NCBI GenBank assembly: GCA_038533155.1
Contig: JBCAZH010000020.1
Span: forward strand, 1 to 47,646
DNA from: CALBPI01 sp038533155
Lineage (GTDB): Bacteria > Pseudomonadota > Gammaproteobacteria > Steroidobacterales > Woeseiaceae
Reading direction: 5' to 3'
DNA: 47,646 bases
Shown here: positions 35,148 to 44,519 of the stretch, piece by piece
Layout: every line of letters begins with the position of its first letter
Numbering within the stretch: the stretch's first letter is position 1
The notes under the pieces: model-generated
What the model was told of the DNA's origin: nothing
The model's input: only the letters and a program-made list of their open reading frames with translations
The model's database searches: none
Program-made: the position numbers and the translations under genes

Positions 35148-35402
35148 ATGAAAACACCGACGCGAATCGATTATTGGTCAGCCAACTTGCGGCTGGTCGC
35201 CCTATGCCTTGTCATCTGGTTCGTTGTGTCGTTCGGATTTGGCATCATCCTTGTCGACTGGTTGAACCAATTTCGAATCGGCGGCTACAAACTCGGTTTC
35301 TGGTTCGCCCAACAGGGTTCAATCTACGTCTTTGTCGCACTGATTTTTTTCTACGCCTATCGGATGGGCAAGCTCGACAAACAGCACGATGTCGACGAGT
35401 AG
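35148..35402 (+). CDS. DUF4212 small subunit of sodium/solute symporter
   Basis: Small inner-membrane protein of 84 residues with two membrane helices (LVALCLVIWFVVSFGFGIIL, then SIYVFVALIFFYAYRMGKLD). It keeps the family motifs YWSANLRL and LGFWFAQQGSIYVFV. DUF4212 proteins are the small partner of VC_2705-type acetate/solute symporters. It lies 18 bases after acs and 12 before the large subunit, so the three genes form an acetate uptake-and-activation operon. Confidence 0.93.
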   Translation: MKTPTRIDYWSANLRLVALCLVIWFVVSFGFGIILVDWLNQFRIGGYKLGFWFAQQGSIYVFVALIFFYAYRMGKLDKQHDVDE

Positions 35403-35414
35403 GCGAGCCGCACA

Positions 35415-37148
35415 ATGACACTGACCTCCCTCACCTACCTCGTCGTCGGCGCCACTTTCGCTCTGTACATCGGCATCGCGATCTGGGCACGCGCCGGCAG
35501 TACCAAAGAGTTCTACATCGCCGGCGGTGGCATTCACCCGATCGCCAATGGCATGGCAACCGCGGCCGATTGGATGTCTGCCGCATCGTTCATCTCGATG
35601 GCTGGTTTGATCGCATTCATGGGCTATGGCGGTTCGGTATTCCTGATGGGTTGGACCGGCGGTTACGTGCTGCTGGCAATGCTGCTCGCGCCGTACCTTC
35701 GAAAGTTCGGCAAATTCACAGTTCCGGAATTCATCGGCGACCGCTACTACAGCAAGGCGGCGCGGATCGTCGCCGTCATCTGTTTGATCATCGCATCCGT
35801 AACCTATGTGATCGGGCAAATGAAGGGCATCGGTGTCGCATTCTCGCGGTTCTTGGAGGTCGACTACGATCTCGGCCTCACGATCGGCATGGCGATTGTC
35901 TTTTTCTACGCGGTCATGGGCGGCATGAAAGGGATCACCTACACACAGATCGCGCAGTACTGCGTGCTGATCTTCGCATTCACGATTCCCGCCGTGTTCA
36001 TTTCACTCAATCTCACGGGCAACCCGGTACCACAACTCGGGCTCGGCTCAACGATGTTGGGGAGCGATGTCTATCTGCTCGACAAACTGGATGCTGTGGT
36101 CAAAGACCTGGGATTCGCCGAGTACACAACCAGCGCGCGAATCAGCCAGACCAACATGTTTTTCTACACGATGTCGCTAATGATCGGCACGGCGGGCTTG
36201 CCGCACGTCATTATCCGGTTCTTCACCGTCCCTAAGGTGAAGGACGCACGGAGCTCTGCCGGCTGGGCGCTAGTTTTCATCGCCATTCTTTACACGACTG
36301 CGCCATCCGTGGCTGCAATGGCGCGACTGAACCTCATGAATACGATCGAGCCGTCCGATGGCGAGTACATGGTGTATGAGGCGCGCCCACAGTGGATTCG
36401 CAACTGGGAGCAGACCGGCCTGCTCGAGTTCACCGACAAAAACGGTGACGGGCGCATTCAGTATTCCTCTGACGAAGCCACCAATGAGTTGACCAAGGTC
36501 GACAACGACATCATGGTGCTGGCCAACCCGGAAATCGCAGGCTTACCGAACTGGGTGATTGCGCTTGTTGCCGCCGGTGGTTTGGCCGCCGCACTCTCAA
36601 CCGCGGCCGGTCTTTTGCTCGCTATCTCTTCTGCGATTTCACACGACCTTTTGAAAGGGGTCTTGAAACCGAACATCACGGAACGAGAAGAGCTGTTTGC
36701 CAGTCGCGTCGCGATGGCGGGTGCCATTGCGGTCGCGGGCTACCTTGGCTTCAATCCGCCCGACTTCGCCGCTGGGACCGTCGCCCTCGCCTTCGGCCTA
36801 GCCGCGTCATCAATATTCCCGGCGCTGATGATGGGCATCTTCTCCAAGCGCGTGAACAAGCAAGGCGCCATTGCCGGCATGTTGGCAGGGCTCGGCGTCA
36901 CACTGCTCTACGTGTTTCAGCACAAGGGCATTATGTTTGTGCAAAGCACCGCGTTCCTCGGCGATTTGCCGCCCAATTGGTTCTTCGGCATCGAACCGAA
37001 CGCGTTCGGCGCGGTGGGTGCACTGTTAAATTTCGCGGTGGCCATTGCGATCTCGCGCGCGACACCCGCCCCGCCGACAGAGGTGCAGGACCTTGTCGAT
37101 AGCATCCGCGTGCCCAAGGGCTCGGAAGCCGCCTCCACCTCCCACTAA
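35415..37148 (+). CDS. Cation/acetate symporter large subunit (VC_2705 type)
   Basis: SSS-family inner-membrane transporter of 577 residues, predicted to bring in acetate or a similar short acid with sodium. Signatures include EFYIAGGGIHPIANGMATAA (~31-50), DWMSAASFISMAGLIAFMGY, GLPHVIIRFFTVPKVKDARS and AAGGLAAALSTAAGLLLAIS. A hydrophilic insertion (~310-370) carries DKNGDGRIQYSS, an EF-hand-like loop. It is co-oriented with the DUF4212 subunit and acs. A weak stem and T-run follow the stop. Confidence 0.92.
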   Translation: MTLTSLTYLVVGATFALYIGIAIWARAGSTKEFYIAGGGIHPIANGMATAADWMSAASFISMAGLIAFMGYGGSVFLMGWTGGYVLLAMLLAPYLRKFGKFTVPEFIGDRYYSKAARIVAVICLIIASVTYVIGQMKGIGVAFSRFLEVDYDLGLTIGMAIVFFYAVMGGMKGITYTQIAQYCVLIFAFTIPAVFISLNLTGNPVPQLGLGSTMLGSDVYLLDKLDAVVKDLGFAEYTTSARISQTNMFFYTMSLMIGTAGLPHVIIRFFTVPKVKDARSSAGWALVFIAILYTTAPSVAAMARLNLMNTIEPSDGEYMVYEARPQWIRNWEQTGLLEFTDKNGDGRIQYSSDEATNELTKVDNDIMVLANPEIAGLPNWVIALVAAGGLAAALSTAAGLLLAISSAISHDLLKGVLKPNITEREELFASRVAMAGAIAVAGYLGFNPPDFAAGTVALAFGLAASSIFPALMMGIFSKRVNKQGAIAGMLAGLGVTLLYVFQHKGIMFVQSTAFLGDLPPNWFFGIEPNAFGAVGALLNFAVAIAISRATPAPPTEVQDLVDSIRVPKGSEAASTSH

Positions 37149-37186
37149 GTAGTCCCAAGTCACTGATTTACTGTGACTGTTGCTCG

Positions 37187-37212
37187 CCTGCAACGGCCGC
37201 TCAGGTTTTTTT
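37187..37212 (+). terminator. Possible terminator after acetate operon
   Basis: Short inverted repeat CCTG/CAGG with an 11-base loop, followed at once by seven T (37206-37212), 38 bases after the symporter stop. The stem is only four pairs; an alternative GTTGC/GCAAC stem lies just upstream (37179-37195). The T-run is the better part of the evidence. Confidence 0.35.
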
Positions 37213-37362
37213 GCCAAACGATTGGATCATTTTTTCAAACGGAACCATCGCAAAACCTTACATTGTATCCGGACTTCTTTACGTTCTCGCTGTGGTGCGG
37301 GCGCAACGCCAGCGCACGCATGTTCGAAAAATTTGGTTAACACGTCATACGGGGGGTTAGGT

Positions 37363-40142
37363 ATGAGTGATAGACAGCCCGCTTCCAGGGCTTTGCGCAG
37401 AACCGCGCTTGCTGCTGCTGTATCTACGGCATTGGCTACCGGCTCGACCGGCGTCGCATACGCGCAGGACGACGTACTCGAGGAGATCGTTGTCACAGGC
37501 CTAAGAGGCAGTTTGCAACGCGCCTCGGACATCAAACGAAACTCCAACGGCATCGTCGACGCGATCTCGGCAGAGGATCTCGGTAAGTTCCCTGATCTGA
37601 ACGTCGCGGAATCGCTGCAGCGCATCACCGGCGTCTCGATCGACCGAAATGGTGGCGAAGGTCAGCAAGTCACGGTTCGTGGCTTCGGACCGCAGTTCAA
37701 CACCGTGTTGGTGAACGGTCGCCAAATTGCTACGGAAAGTGGCGGTCGCGAGTTCAACTTCGACGTGTTCTCCTCCAACTTGATCTCCGGCGCGAACGTC
37801 TACAAGTCGTCAACGCCGAACCTGCAGGAAGGCGGCATCGGTGCAACGATCAACCTGACCACGGCGCGCCCGCTGGACCAACCCGGTCGCCAGCTACGTG
37901 CTGAAGTCAAAGGCATGTACGAGAGCCTGTCTGAAGAAACGGCGCCACAGATTGCGCTGCTCGCGAGCAACACCTGGGCGGACGATACGTTCGGCGCACT
38001 CGTCTCGTTGAGCTACCAAGAGCGTGACGTTCAGATCAACCAAATCGGCACCGCTGGGTGGCGTCCAGGTCAAACGATCTCGAACCGTAACGATGGTGTT
38101 TTGTTCTCGAGCGCATTTATCCCACGTAACTGGGACCAAATCGTCGACAACCAGCAGCGCGAGCGCACCAACGCAGCCGTCACCTTGCAGTGGGCCCCGA
38201 GCGATGAGCTGACGCTAACCTTCGATGGATTCTACACCGAGTTCCAAGTCGACTCTCTGGTCACCGATCTCGCCTCCTGGTTCGAGCCAGATCGCGTAGG
38301 CAGTGGCGTCCTGGACCCCGCCACGAACACGCTGATCAGCTTTACCCAAGGCATCGATCTGCACCAAGGTTCGGGTGATCCGGCGTCAGACTTTGTGTCC
38401 ACGACGCGCAACCGTCGCGATATTCGCAATTCCGGCTTCGGTCTAAATGCTGACTGGCAGATCAACGATCAACTCTCAGCCACTTTCGATGTGTTCACGT
38501 CCACCGCGGAAAATGATCGCGCGGGCCAGGATCGCTTCAACGTCGTTGGCATCATCAACAACTACCAGTTCGACGGCAACGGCACGCCATCGGTCACGCA
38601 CGACAGGTTCGTCAACGGCGCTTTGCCAGATCCGACGCTGTCTCGCTTGCACTACAACGAGCAAGGCAACCAGCCGACTGACGAAGACGAGATCACCGAG
38701 TTGAAAGCGGATTTTGTGTTTGACGCGGATGCGGGCGTGTTCACACAAGCGAAATTTGGTCTTTACCACCAGATGCGCGAGAAATCGCAATTCCAGGTCT
38801 TCGCATCTCAGTGTGCATTCTGTGGCTATGGCACCCCGGCGCCAAACGCGGCGATCGACTTCCGTCCGTTCCAGGCGAACAACTTCTTCGGCGGTTTGAT
38901 CGACACGTTTTACACCTATGACGGTGATGCGTATGTGCAGTTCCTGGCGGACTCGGGGAACACGATTACACCGACGCTGCAAAACAACCGCTACACCATC
39001 GAGGAAGACGTCACGAGTCTGTACTTCGACTTCCAGTTCGACTTCTCGATCGAAGACATGCCAGTCACGGTGAACATGGGTGCGCGCTACGCGCAAACCG
39101 ATGTTGAAGTGTCTGCGGTTCAGAGCTTCATTGCCGACGTCGTCCCGACGACTGACCTGACGCTGTTCTCGAACGTGTTGGGCCCAGCGACGGACATCAC
39201 CGGTAGCGACAGCTACGCGAACCTGTTGCCAACCATCAGTGCACGTCTCGATATTCGTGACGACATGGTGTTGCGCTTCCTGGCGTATGACTCGGTGACC
39301 CGTCCAACGATGGCGCAGATGTCGCCAGCGACCACATTCGCTGAGCCACGTCGCCAGAACCTGGCAGCGGCCGGTGTAACCCAGGCCTGCAGCCTTTCCG
39401 TTCGCAGAACTGGGATATCTCGTACGAGTGGTACTACAACGACCTCAGCACCTTCTCGTTCGCAGTGTTCAACAAAGAAATCGAAGATTTCATCACGACA
39501 CTGACGGGCGAAGAGACGTTTACGCTGTTCAATCGTAGTGCAGCCGACGGATTCCGTTGCGCAAGTTCACCGCTGTGTGATCCAGGTGTTGTTCTCGATC
39601 CGAACCAGCCGGGACTGGACGTTGTGGCAACAACCGAAGAGCTGAATGGTCAGGCAGAGATCTACCGTGTGACGCGTCCGCAGAACGGTGAGTCTGCGCG
39701 CGTGACGGGTTACGAGATCGCGTTGACGCATGTCTTCGAGAACGGCTTCGGCTTTACGGCCAACGCCACGATTGTTGACTCGGATGCCGCATTGGGCAGC
39801 GACACCTCTCAGAGCTTCGCTTTGGAAGGTCTCGGCGACTCACAGAACATCATTCTGTTCTACAAGCGCGATCGCTGGCAGGCGCGTCTTGCGTTTAACA
39901 ACCGTGAAGGCTTCCTGCGTCAGATCGACAATGGCTTCAACGGTGAACCCATCAATACCGAAACCTTCGGTCAGTGGGACATCAGCGCAAGCTACGACGT
40001 CAACGACAACATCACCGTGTTCCTTGAAGGGATCAACATCACCGAAGAAGAGCTGATTCAAACCGGCCGCTTCGCGAACCAGATCTACTCCATCGAGGAT
40101 AACGGCTCACGCTTTGCAGTGGGGGTGCGCGCCGCCTTCTAA
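37363..40142 (+). pseudogene. TonB-dependent receptor, frameshifted near its C-terminus
   Basis: Outer-membrane active-transport receptor of the Xanthomonas/Caulobacter TonB type. The signal peptide (~1-35) ends near GVAYAQD, followed by EEIVVTGLRGSLQRASDIKR and the plug (GVSIDRNGGEGQQVTVRGFG), then a long barrel. The frame is open from 37363 but runs off at 39504. At 39373-39380 the sequence GGTGTAAC carries two extra bases. Removing one GT restores AAGNPGLQPFRSQNWDISYE and continues to 40142, giving a 925-residue receptor that ends in aromatic VGVRAAF. No other disruption is seen, so this is either a recent slippage mutation or a sequence error. The halogenase and SapC genes follow, as is common for this receptor type. 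Confidence 0.88.
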
Positions 40143-40198
40143 AGCGGTGCTGACATAACTCTCAGCGAGCGAATCGCTGACGAGTCAATGTCGAACGG

Positions 40199-40236
40199 AG
40201 CGGCTCGCGAACTAGTATCGCGGGCCGCTTTTTTTT
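40199..40236 (+). terminator. Intrinsic terminator after the TonB receptor
   Basis: Strong hairpin with arms AGCGGCTCGCG (40199-40209) and CGCGGGCCGCT (40219-40229), one mismatch, nine-base loop, followed by eight T (40229-40236). It separates the receptor transcript from the halogenase gene, which therefore has its own promoter or depends on read-through. Confidence 0.88.
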
Positions 40237-40267
40237 GCGATCATCTCGAAAGCTTCGGGGGGAGTTG

Positions 40268-41785
40268 ATGCAGGGACCCATACGCGACATTTTGATTGTT
40301 GGTGGCGGCACAGCTGGTTGGTTGTCCGCGTCAATCATCGCAGCACACCACAAGACGGAAGACGGCAGTGGCCCGCGAGTAACGTTGGTCGAATCCTCTG
40401 ATGTTCCGACTGTGGGTGTTGGCGAAGGCACGTGGCCGACGATGCGCCAAACACTGCGGCGCATCGGCCTCAAAGAACATGACGTGTTTCGGACCTGCCA
40501 CGCCGCGTTCAAACAAGGTGGTAAGTTCGCTGGTTGGCAGCACGGCAAGGACGACTTCTACTACCACCCGTTCACCGTGCCTCTCGGTTACGGCAAGATC
40601 GATCTTGCGCCGTATGTCGATGACGTTGCTGAGTTTGCGACAGCGTCCAATTGGCAGCAGCACGTCTGCGAGGCGGGCCTTGCGCCTCGTTCGTTGGGTG
40701 AGCGCGAGTACGAAGCGCAATGCAACTACGCCTACCACGTCGATGCCGGCGCACTCGCCGATCTGTTGAAGCATCACTGCCGCGACAACCTCGGTGTCAC
40801 GCATGTCGTCGACACCGTTACCGGCGTTGAGTTGAGCGACGATGGCAGCATCCGCGCCGTCAAACTCGAACAGCGCGATGAACTCGCTGCCGATTTGTTT
40901 ATCGACTGCACCGGCTTTGCGAGTGTGTTGCTCGGCAAGACATTGGATGTGCCATTCCTGAGTGCCGATAAGTATCTGTTCAATGACTCGGCACTTGCAG
41001 TGCACGTGCCCTACCCGACCGACGACGCGCCGATCGCCTGCCATACGGTTGCCACAGCGCAAAACGCCGGCTGGATTTGGGACATCGGACTAACGCATCG
41101 CCGCGGGGTCGGCCATGTCTACGCCAGTGAGTACTTGAGCGACGATGAAGCCGCAGCAAACCTACGCGCGTATATCGGACCGGCGGCCAAGGATCTCGAA
41201 TTCCGCAAGATTGGATTCCGGTCAGGGCACCGCGCCGAGTACTGGTGCAAGAACTGTGTTGCGGTCGGAATGTCGGGCGGCTTCGTCGAACCCCTCGAGG
41301 CCACGGCGATCATGCTGATCGAAATCGCCGCACGTTACGTCGCCGAACAACTGCCTGCGAGCTCGGACATCATGCCGATCACGGCACGACGTTTTAACGA
41401 GCAAATGGACTATCGTTGGCGTCGTATCATCGATTTCTTGAAACTGCATTACGCGTTGACCGAGCGCCCGGAACCTTATTGGCAAGCGCATGCAGACCCG
41501 AAAGGCATGCCCGAAAGCCTGCGAGAAGATCTCGCTTTGTGGTCGCATCGCGGTCCGATTCGCAGTGACTTTGAAAGCGCGGCTGAATTGTTCCCAGCAG
41601 CAAGCTACCAATGCGTCGCGTACGGCATGGGGTTCCGCCCAGACTTTCGACAACAATCGCACCTGCTGCGCGACGGCGACCAAGCGTCACGAATCATTGA
41701 ACGCAACCGGCAGCTCACGCAACAGATGCTGCAACAGCTACCGAGCCACCGTGAATACATCAACCGCTGGCTGGCGGCGGCCTAA
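40268..41785 (+). CDS. Flavin-dependent tryptophan halogenase family protein
   Basis: Predicted FADH2-dependent halogenase of 505 residues. The flavin site is ILIVGGGTAGWLSA (9-20), and the family also shows VGEGTWPTMRQTL (51-63). The catalytic Lys of PrnA corresponds to Lys82 in AAFKQGGKF. The WxWxI halogenase motif is WIWDI (269-273), and GFVEPLEATAI lies later. All key positions are present, but family members beside TonB receptors have no proven substrate; free tryptophan, indoles or a peptide are possible. The ATG at 40268 follows GGGGGGAG and the terminator; the open frame upstream lies in that terminator. SapC follows 21 bases later. Confidence 0.9.
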   Translation: MQGPIRDILIVGGGTAGWLSASIIAAHHKTEDGSGPRVTLVESSDVPTVGVGEGTWPTMRQTLRRIGLKEHDVFRTCHAAFKQGGKFAGWQHGKDDFYYHPFTVPLGYGKIDLAPYVDDVAEFATASNWQQHVCEAGLAPRSLGEREYEAQCNYAYHVDAGALADLLKHHCRDNLGVTHVVDTVTGVELSDDGSIRAVKLEQRDELAADLFIDCTGFASVLLGKTLDVPFLSADKYLFNDSALAVHVPYPTDDAPIACHTVATAQNAGWIWDIGLTHRRGVGHVYASEYLSDDEAAANLRAYIGPAAKDLEFRKIGFRSGHRAEYWCKNCVAVGMSGGFVEPLEATAIMLIEIAARYVAEQLPASSDIMPITARRFNEQMDYRWRRIIDFLKLHYALTERPEPYWQAHADPKGMPESLREDLALWSHRGPIRSDFESAAELFPAASYQCVAYGMGFRPDFRQQSHLLRDGDQASRIIERNRQLTQQMLQQLPSHREYINRWLAAA

Positions 41786-41806
41786 GGCCGCGAGAGGAAT
41801 ACCACG

Positions 41807-42571
41807 ATGGCAACACTGAGTCCGCTCAACTTCGAGCAACACGGAAAACTGCGCGCGTCCAACGAATGTGCGACACGATTCGCGAGCAAGCAACACGTCA
41901 TTACGATGCGCGCCAATGAAATCGGTCACGCCAGCGCTAGCATGCCGGTGTTCATCAATCGCAACCATCACACGGGCCGATGGACACTGTCCGCCGTTAC
42001 GAGTTTCCTGCCAGAAGGCAACCTGTTTGTCGGCAAGGACGGCTGGCAAGCCACATGGATCCCGATCCTCGTACAGTGCCACCCAATTTATCTGATGGCC
42101 GCGGATGATGAGAAAGGCTATGCCGTTGGCATCGATCCTGAGGGTGGTGATTTCACGGAAGGCGATGGCGAACCTTTGTACCTTGAGAACGGCGAGCCGT
42201 CGAACTATCTCAAACGTGTTACCGCGCTCCTCGAAGACGACATCCGACAGGCCGCGTTGACCCAGCAGTTCCTCACCGACATCGAATCCCGCGGACTGCT
42301 CAAACCGGTGGACATCACGCTCGACTTCGTCGGTCGAGAGCCGCAGACCATCACCGGCCTGCACACCATCGACGAAGATAAACTCAAGACGCTCGATGGC
42401 GACGCGCTTGTCACGCTCAACCAGTCGAATTTTTTGATCTTGATGCATGCGATGCTGACATCGCTCAATCAGATCAACGGACTGGTGCGGCGTCACAACG
42501 CCACACCCGGCATCCCGTCGATCTCCAAAGTGAAGATGGAAGTCGCGAAATCAATCGACAGCGGCGTCTGA
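41807..42571 (+). CDS. SapC family protein
   Basis: Protein of 254 residues with the SapC core (HIYL-like HPIYLMAADDEKGYAVGIDP, FLTDIESRGLLKPVDI, and LITL-like LVTLNQSNFLILMHAMLTSL). SapC was named for an S-layer-linked Campylobacter protein; its function elsewhere is unknown, but it recurs next to flavin halogenases and TonB receptors. No signal peptide is visible, so it is probably cytoplasmic. It lies 21 bases after the halogenase, with GAGAGG before the ATG, and shares its transcript. Confidence 0.9.
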   Translation: MATLSPLNFEQHGKLRASNECATRFASKQHVITMRANEIGHASASMPVFINRNHHTGRWTLSAVTSFLPEGNLFVGKDGWQATWIPILVQCHPIYLMAADDEKGYAVGIDPEGGDFTEGDGEPLYLENGEPSNYLKRVTALLEDDIRQAALTQQFLTDIESRGLLKPVDITLDFVGREPQTITGLHTIDEDKLKTLDGDALVTLNQSNFLILMHAMLTSLNQINGLVRRHNATPGIPSISKVKMEVAKSIDSGV

Positions 42572-42594
42572 TCATTCGTGTGAACCTATCGCGG

Positions 42595-42624
42595 GCAAGG
42601 TAGTCTCAAGAGACTTCACCTTGC
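42595..42624. other. Long hairpin between sapC-type and araC-type genes
   Basis: Imperfect inverted repeat with outer arms GCAAGGT/ACCTTGC (7 bp) and inner arms GTCTC/GAGAC (5 bp) around an AA loop. It starts 24 bases after the SapC stop and ends 36 bases before the regulator ATG. There is no T tract, so it may be an RNA processing or attenuation structure, a factor-dependent end, or a DNA operator. Confidence 0.55.
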
Positions 42625-42660
42625 GACGAACGCTCATGCCTGACGACTCGGTAATCTTCA

Positions 42661-43698
42661 ATGTTGTTCGTTGATGCCCTGTTTCGGTTCTCCGGCGTGG
42701 GCATGCTGACGCTCCTTGGCTACTCAGTTTGGCGAGATCATCGGCCGTGGCGCAGCACCCCGTACTTGGTGCTCTCATGCATCAGCGTTGCCGCGTTGTT
42801 TATGGGGTATCTGCCTGAGCCGCTGACGCCGCCTGACCCCATCTATCTTCTGGTGCGCTTTGTTGATGTGCCCCATCTCGTCTTCGTCTGGCTGTTCGCC
42901 TTGTCTCTCTTCGACGATCGGTTTCAACTGCGTTGGTACCACGTGGTTGTCGGCGTCGTTTACTCACTACCGATTTTCTATCTAAGGCTTCGCTTGCTGC
43001 TGCCTCTGCCAATGCTGCCGATGTCCGTGCTCATCGCGATCAGCAGCACATCGGTCCTGCTGATGCTGCATCTTTGCTACAGCACATTGCGCGGTCGGAC
43101 CGATGACCTGCTCGTCAAACGTCGTGCGTCTCGAGTCTACTTTGTCGTGCTGATCACTATCGTCGCGGCGGTTGCCGCGTTTACCGACCCATTGCCCAAC
43201 GATCAGCTCGCGATCGACAAACGCACACTGAAGATGTTGTCGATCTGGATCGCGATCACCTGGGGCACTGTTTGGATGCTGCGCTTCGGTAAAGACGCCG
43301 TCGCGTTCGGCCGTGCGGCGGATTCACCGAACAAGACGCTAAGCGACAAAGAGCAAGCGCTGAAGACCCGATTGTTGGAAACGATGACCGAAGGTGCCGC
43401 CTTTCGAGAGTCGGATTTGACGATTGCCAAACTGAGCGCGCGTATCGGCGTCTCGCAGCACCAGCTTCGCCATCTGATCAACACCACACTGGGCTATCCG
43501 AATTTCAGCCAGTTCTTGAACGACTATCGCATCGATGCAATTAAGGCTGCACTGGCCTGTCCCGACAGCCCCAAGGTGCCCGTCCTGACGCTAGCACTCG
43601 ACCACGGCTTCAAATCCCTATCAACGTTCAACAAGGCGTTTAAAGAGCGCACTGGGCTAACGCCAACCGAGTTTCGGGCGCAGAGTAGCGCCGACTAG
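42661..43698 (+). CDS. Membrane-anchored AraC-family regulator
   Basis: Regulator of 345 residues. The first ~215 form about six or seven membrane segments (VSCISVAALFMGYL-like, VPHLVFVWLFALSLF, WYHVVVGVVYSLPIFYLRL, YFVVLITIVAAVAAF, ISIWIAITWGTVWML-like). The C-terminal ~100 residues are an AraC helix-turn-helix pair (LSARIGVSQHQLRHLINTTL, then LALDHGFKSLSTFNKAFKER and TGLTPTEFRAQ). It should bind DNA while tethered to the membrane. It lies downstream of the receptor/halogenase/SapC genes in the same direction, so it may control them (inference). No strong ribosome site precedes the ATG. Confidence 0.87.
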   Translation: MLFVDALFRFSGVGMLTLLGYSVWRDHRPWRSTPYLVLSCISVAALFMGYLPEPLTPPDPIYLLVRFVDVPHLVFVWLFALSLFDDRFQLRWYHVVVGVVYSLPIFYLRLRLLLPLPMLPMSVLIAISSTSVLLMLHLCYSTLRGRTDDLLVKRRASRVYFVVLITIVAAVAAFTDPLPNDQLAIDKRTLKMLSIWIAITWGTVWMLRFGKDAVAFGRAADSPNKTLSDKEQALKTRLLETMTEGAAFRESDLTIAKLSARIGVSQHQLRHLINTTLGYPNFSQFLNDYRIDAIKAALACPDSPKVPVLTLALDHGFKSLSTFNKAFKERTGLTPTEFRAQSSAD

Positions 43699-43703
43699 CG
43701 ATC

Positions 43704-43732
43704 GCTAGGTTTGCGTCAAGAGATCTCCTAGC
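43704..43732. terminator. Possible bidirectional terminator stem
   Basis: GCTAGG (43704-43709) and CCTAGC (43727-43732) form perfect 6-bp arms with a 17-base loop. They lie between two convergent stops, and the right arm includes the minus-strand stop. No T tract follows on either strand, so the function is uncertain. Confidence 0.3.
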
Positions 43733-44519
43733 ACGGCGCCACCGAGAACGCCGACCCAAAAGCATCAAAGATGGAACTGATAACTTGGCCGGTGATCCGT
43801 CCCCTGTTCATGACGATGTCGAGCAGGAACAAAAACACGACACCAAGCCATGCCAAGTAGGCAAAACCGACATAATCTCCGTGCACGATCGTCATGAACC
43901 AGTTTTGCTCGAACAAATAAAAGTAACTGCACAGCAGCGCCGACAGAGCGAGCATTGCGCCCGGCAGCATTAGGTGGACAGCAGCGCGGGACTTAGCCAA
44001 CAGAATCGCCAACAAGATCAAGAACGCCGCAAGATTCGATCCGGCGAAGATTCGAAAGTCGCGTTGCAGATCTCGAATGACGGATGCATAGGACGAATGA
44101 ATGAACGACGTGATTCGAGCGTTGGCAGCAGTGAGATCGGCAATCGAAACATTGAGAAAATCCGCAGCGGTCTCTTCCAGAAACTGTCGGCACTCACATG
44201 AGACATCTCGAATTTCGGCGAGCGCATCCAGGAGTTTCGTAGCAATCTCCTCCTTGAGCGCAACTTTATACAACTCAATTTTGGCTTCGTTTCGCTCAAA
44301 GAGCTCTCGAGCAGCGTTCTTCAGCAGCGAATCCCCGCTGGGTGGTTCGATCGCGTCGACCGTCTGGTTCACCCGGCCTCTGACTTGGTAGTCGATGTAC
44401 TCTGTACCGACTTTCTCGATCCACGTCTTGTCCGCAAAGGTAGCCGCCAGGAAAAATCCATAGAGCAAAATACCGAACACACTGACAGCGAGCAGCGAGA
44501 CCTTACCTACCGACTGCAT
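43728..44519 (-). CDS. Uncharacterised four-TM membrane protein
   Basis: Inner-membrane protein of 263 residues that I do not recognise. One N-terminal membrane segment (~6-28) is followed by a ~130-residue extracytoplasmic region of mostly helical character. That region has a CEC cysteine pair at 108-110 and charged heptad-like stretches (ELFERNEAKIELYKVALKEE). Three more membrane segments then follow (~161-177, 181-203, 215-236). The ATG at 44519 overlaps the end of the FosA-like gene by 13 bases, so it belongs to the same four-gene unit. Confidence 0.75.
   Translation of the reverse strand: MQSVGKVSLLAVSVFGILLYGFFLAATFADKTWIEKVGTEYIDYQVRGRVNQTVDAIEPPSGDSLLKNAARELFERNEAKIELYKVALKEEIATKLLDALAEIRDVSCECRQFLEETAADFLNVSIADLTAANARITSFIHSSYASVIRDLQRDFRIFAGSNLAAFLILLAILLAKSRAAVHLMLPGAMLALSALLCSYFYLFEQNWFMTIVHGDYVGFAYLAWLGVVFLFLLDIVMNRGRITGQVISSIFDAFGSAFSVAPC

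Noticed and set aside
35174..36235. 353-residue frame overlapping the symporter genes
   Set aside because: Shifted shadow of the DUF4212 and symporter genes; very rich in Arg and His and lacks membrane segments.
40235..40267. Upstream in-frame TTG start for the halogenase
   Set aside because: It lies in the T-run of a strong terminator and would add non-family residues; the ATG at 40268 follows a good ribosome site.
43695..43708. Perfect palindrome CTAGCGATCGCTAG
   Set aside because: It spans the AraC stop codon and contains GCGATCGC, but a single copy in a convergent gap is not enough to claim an operator or attachment site.
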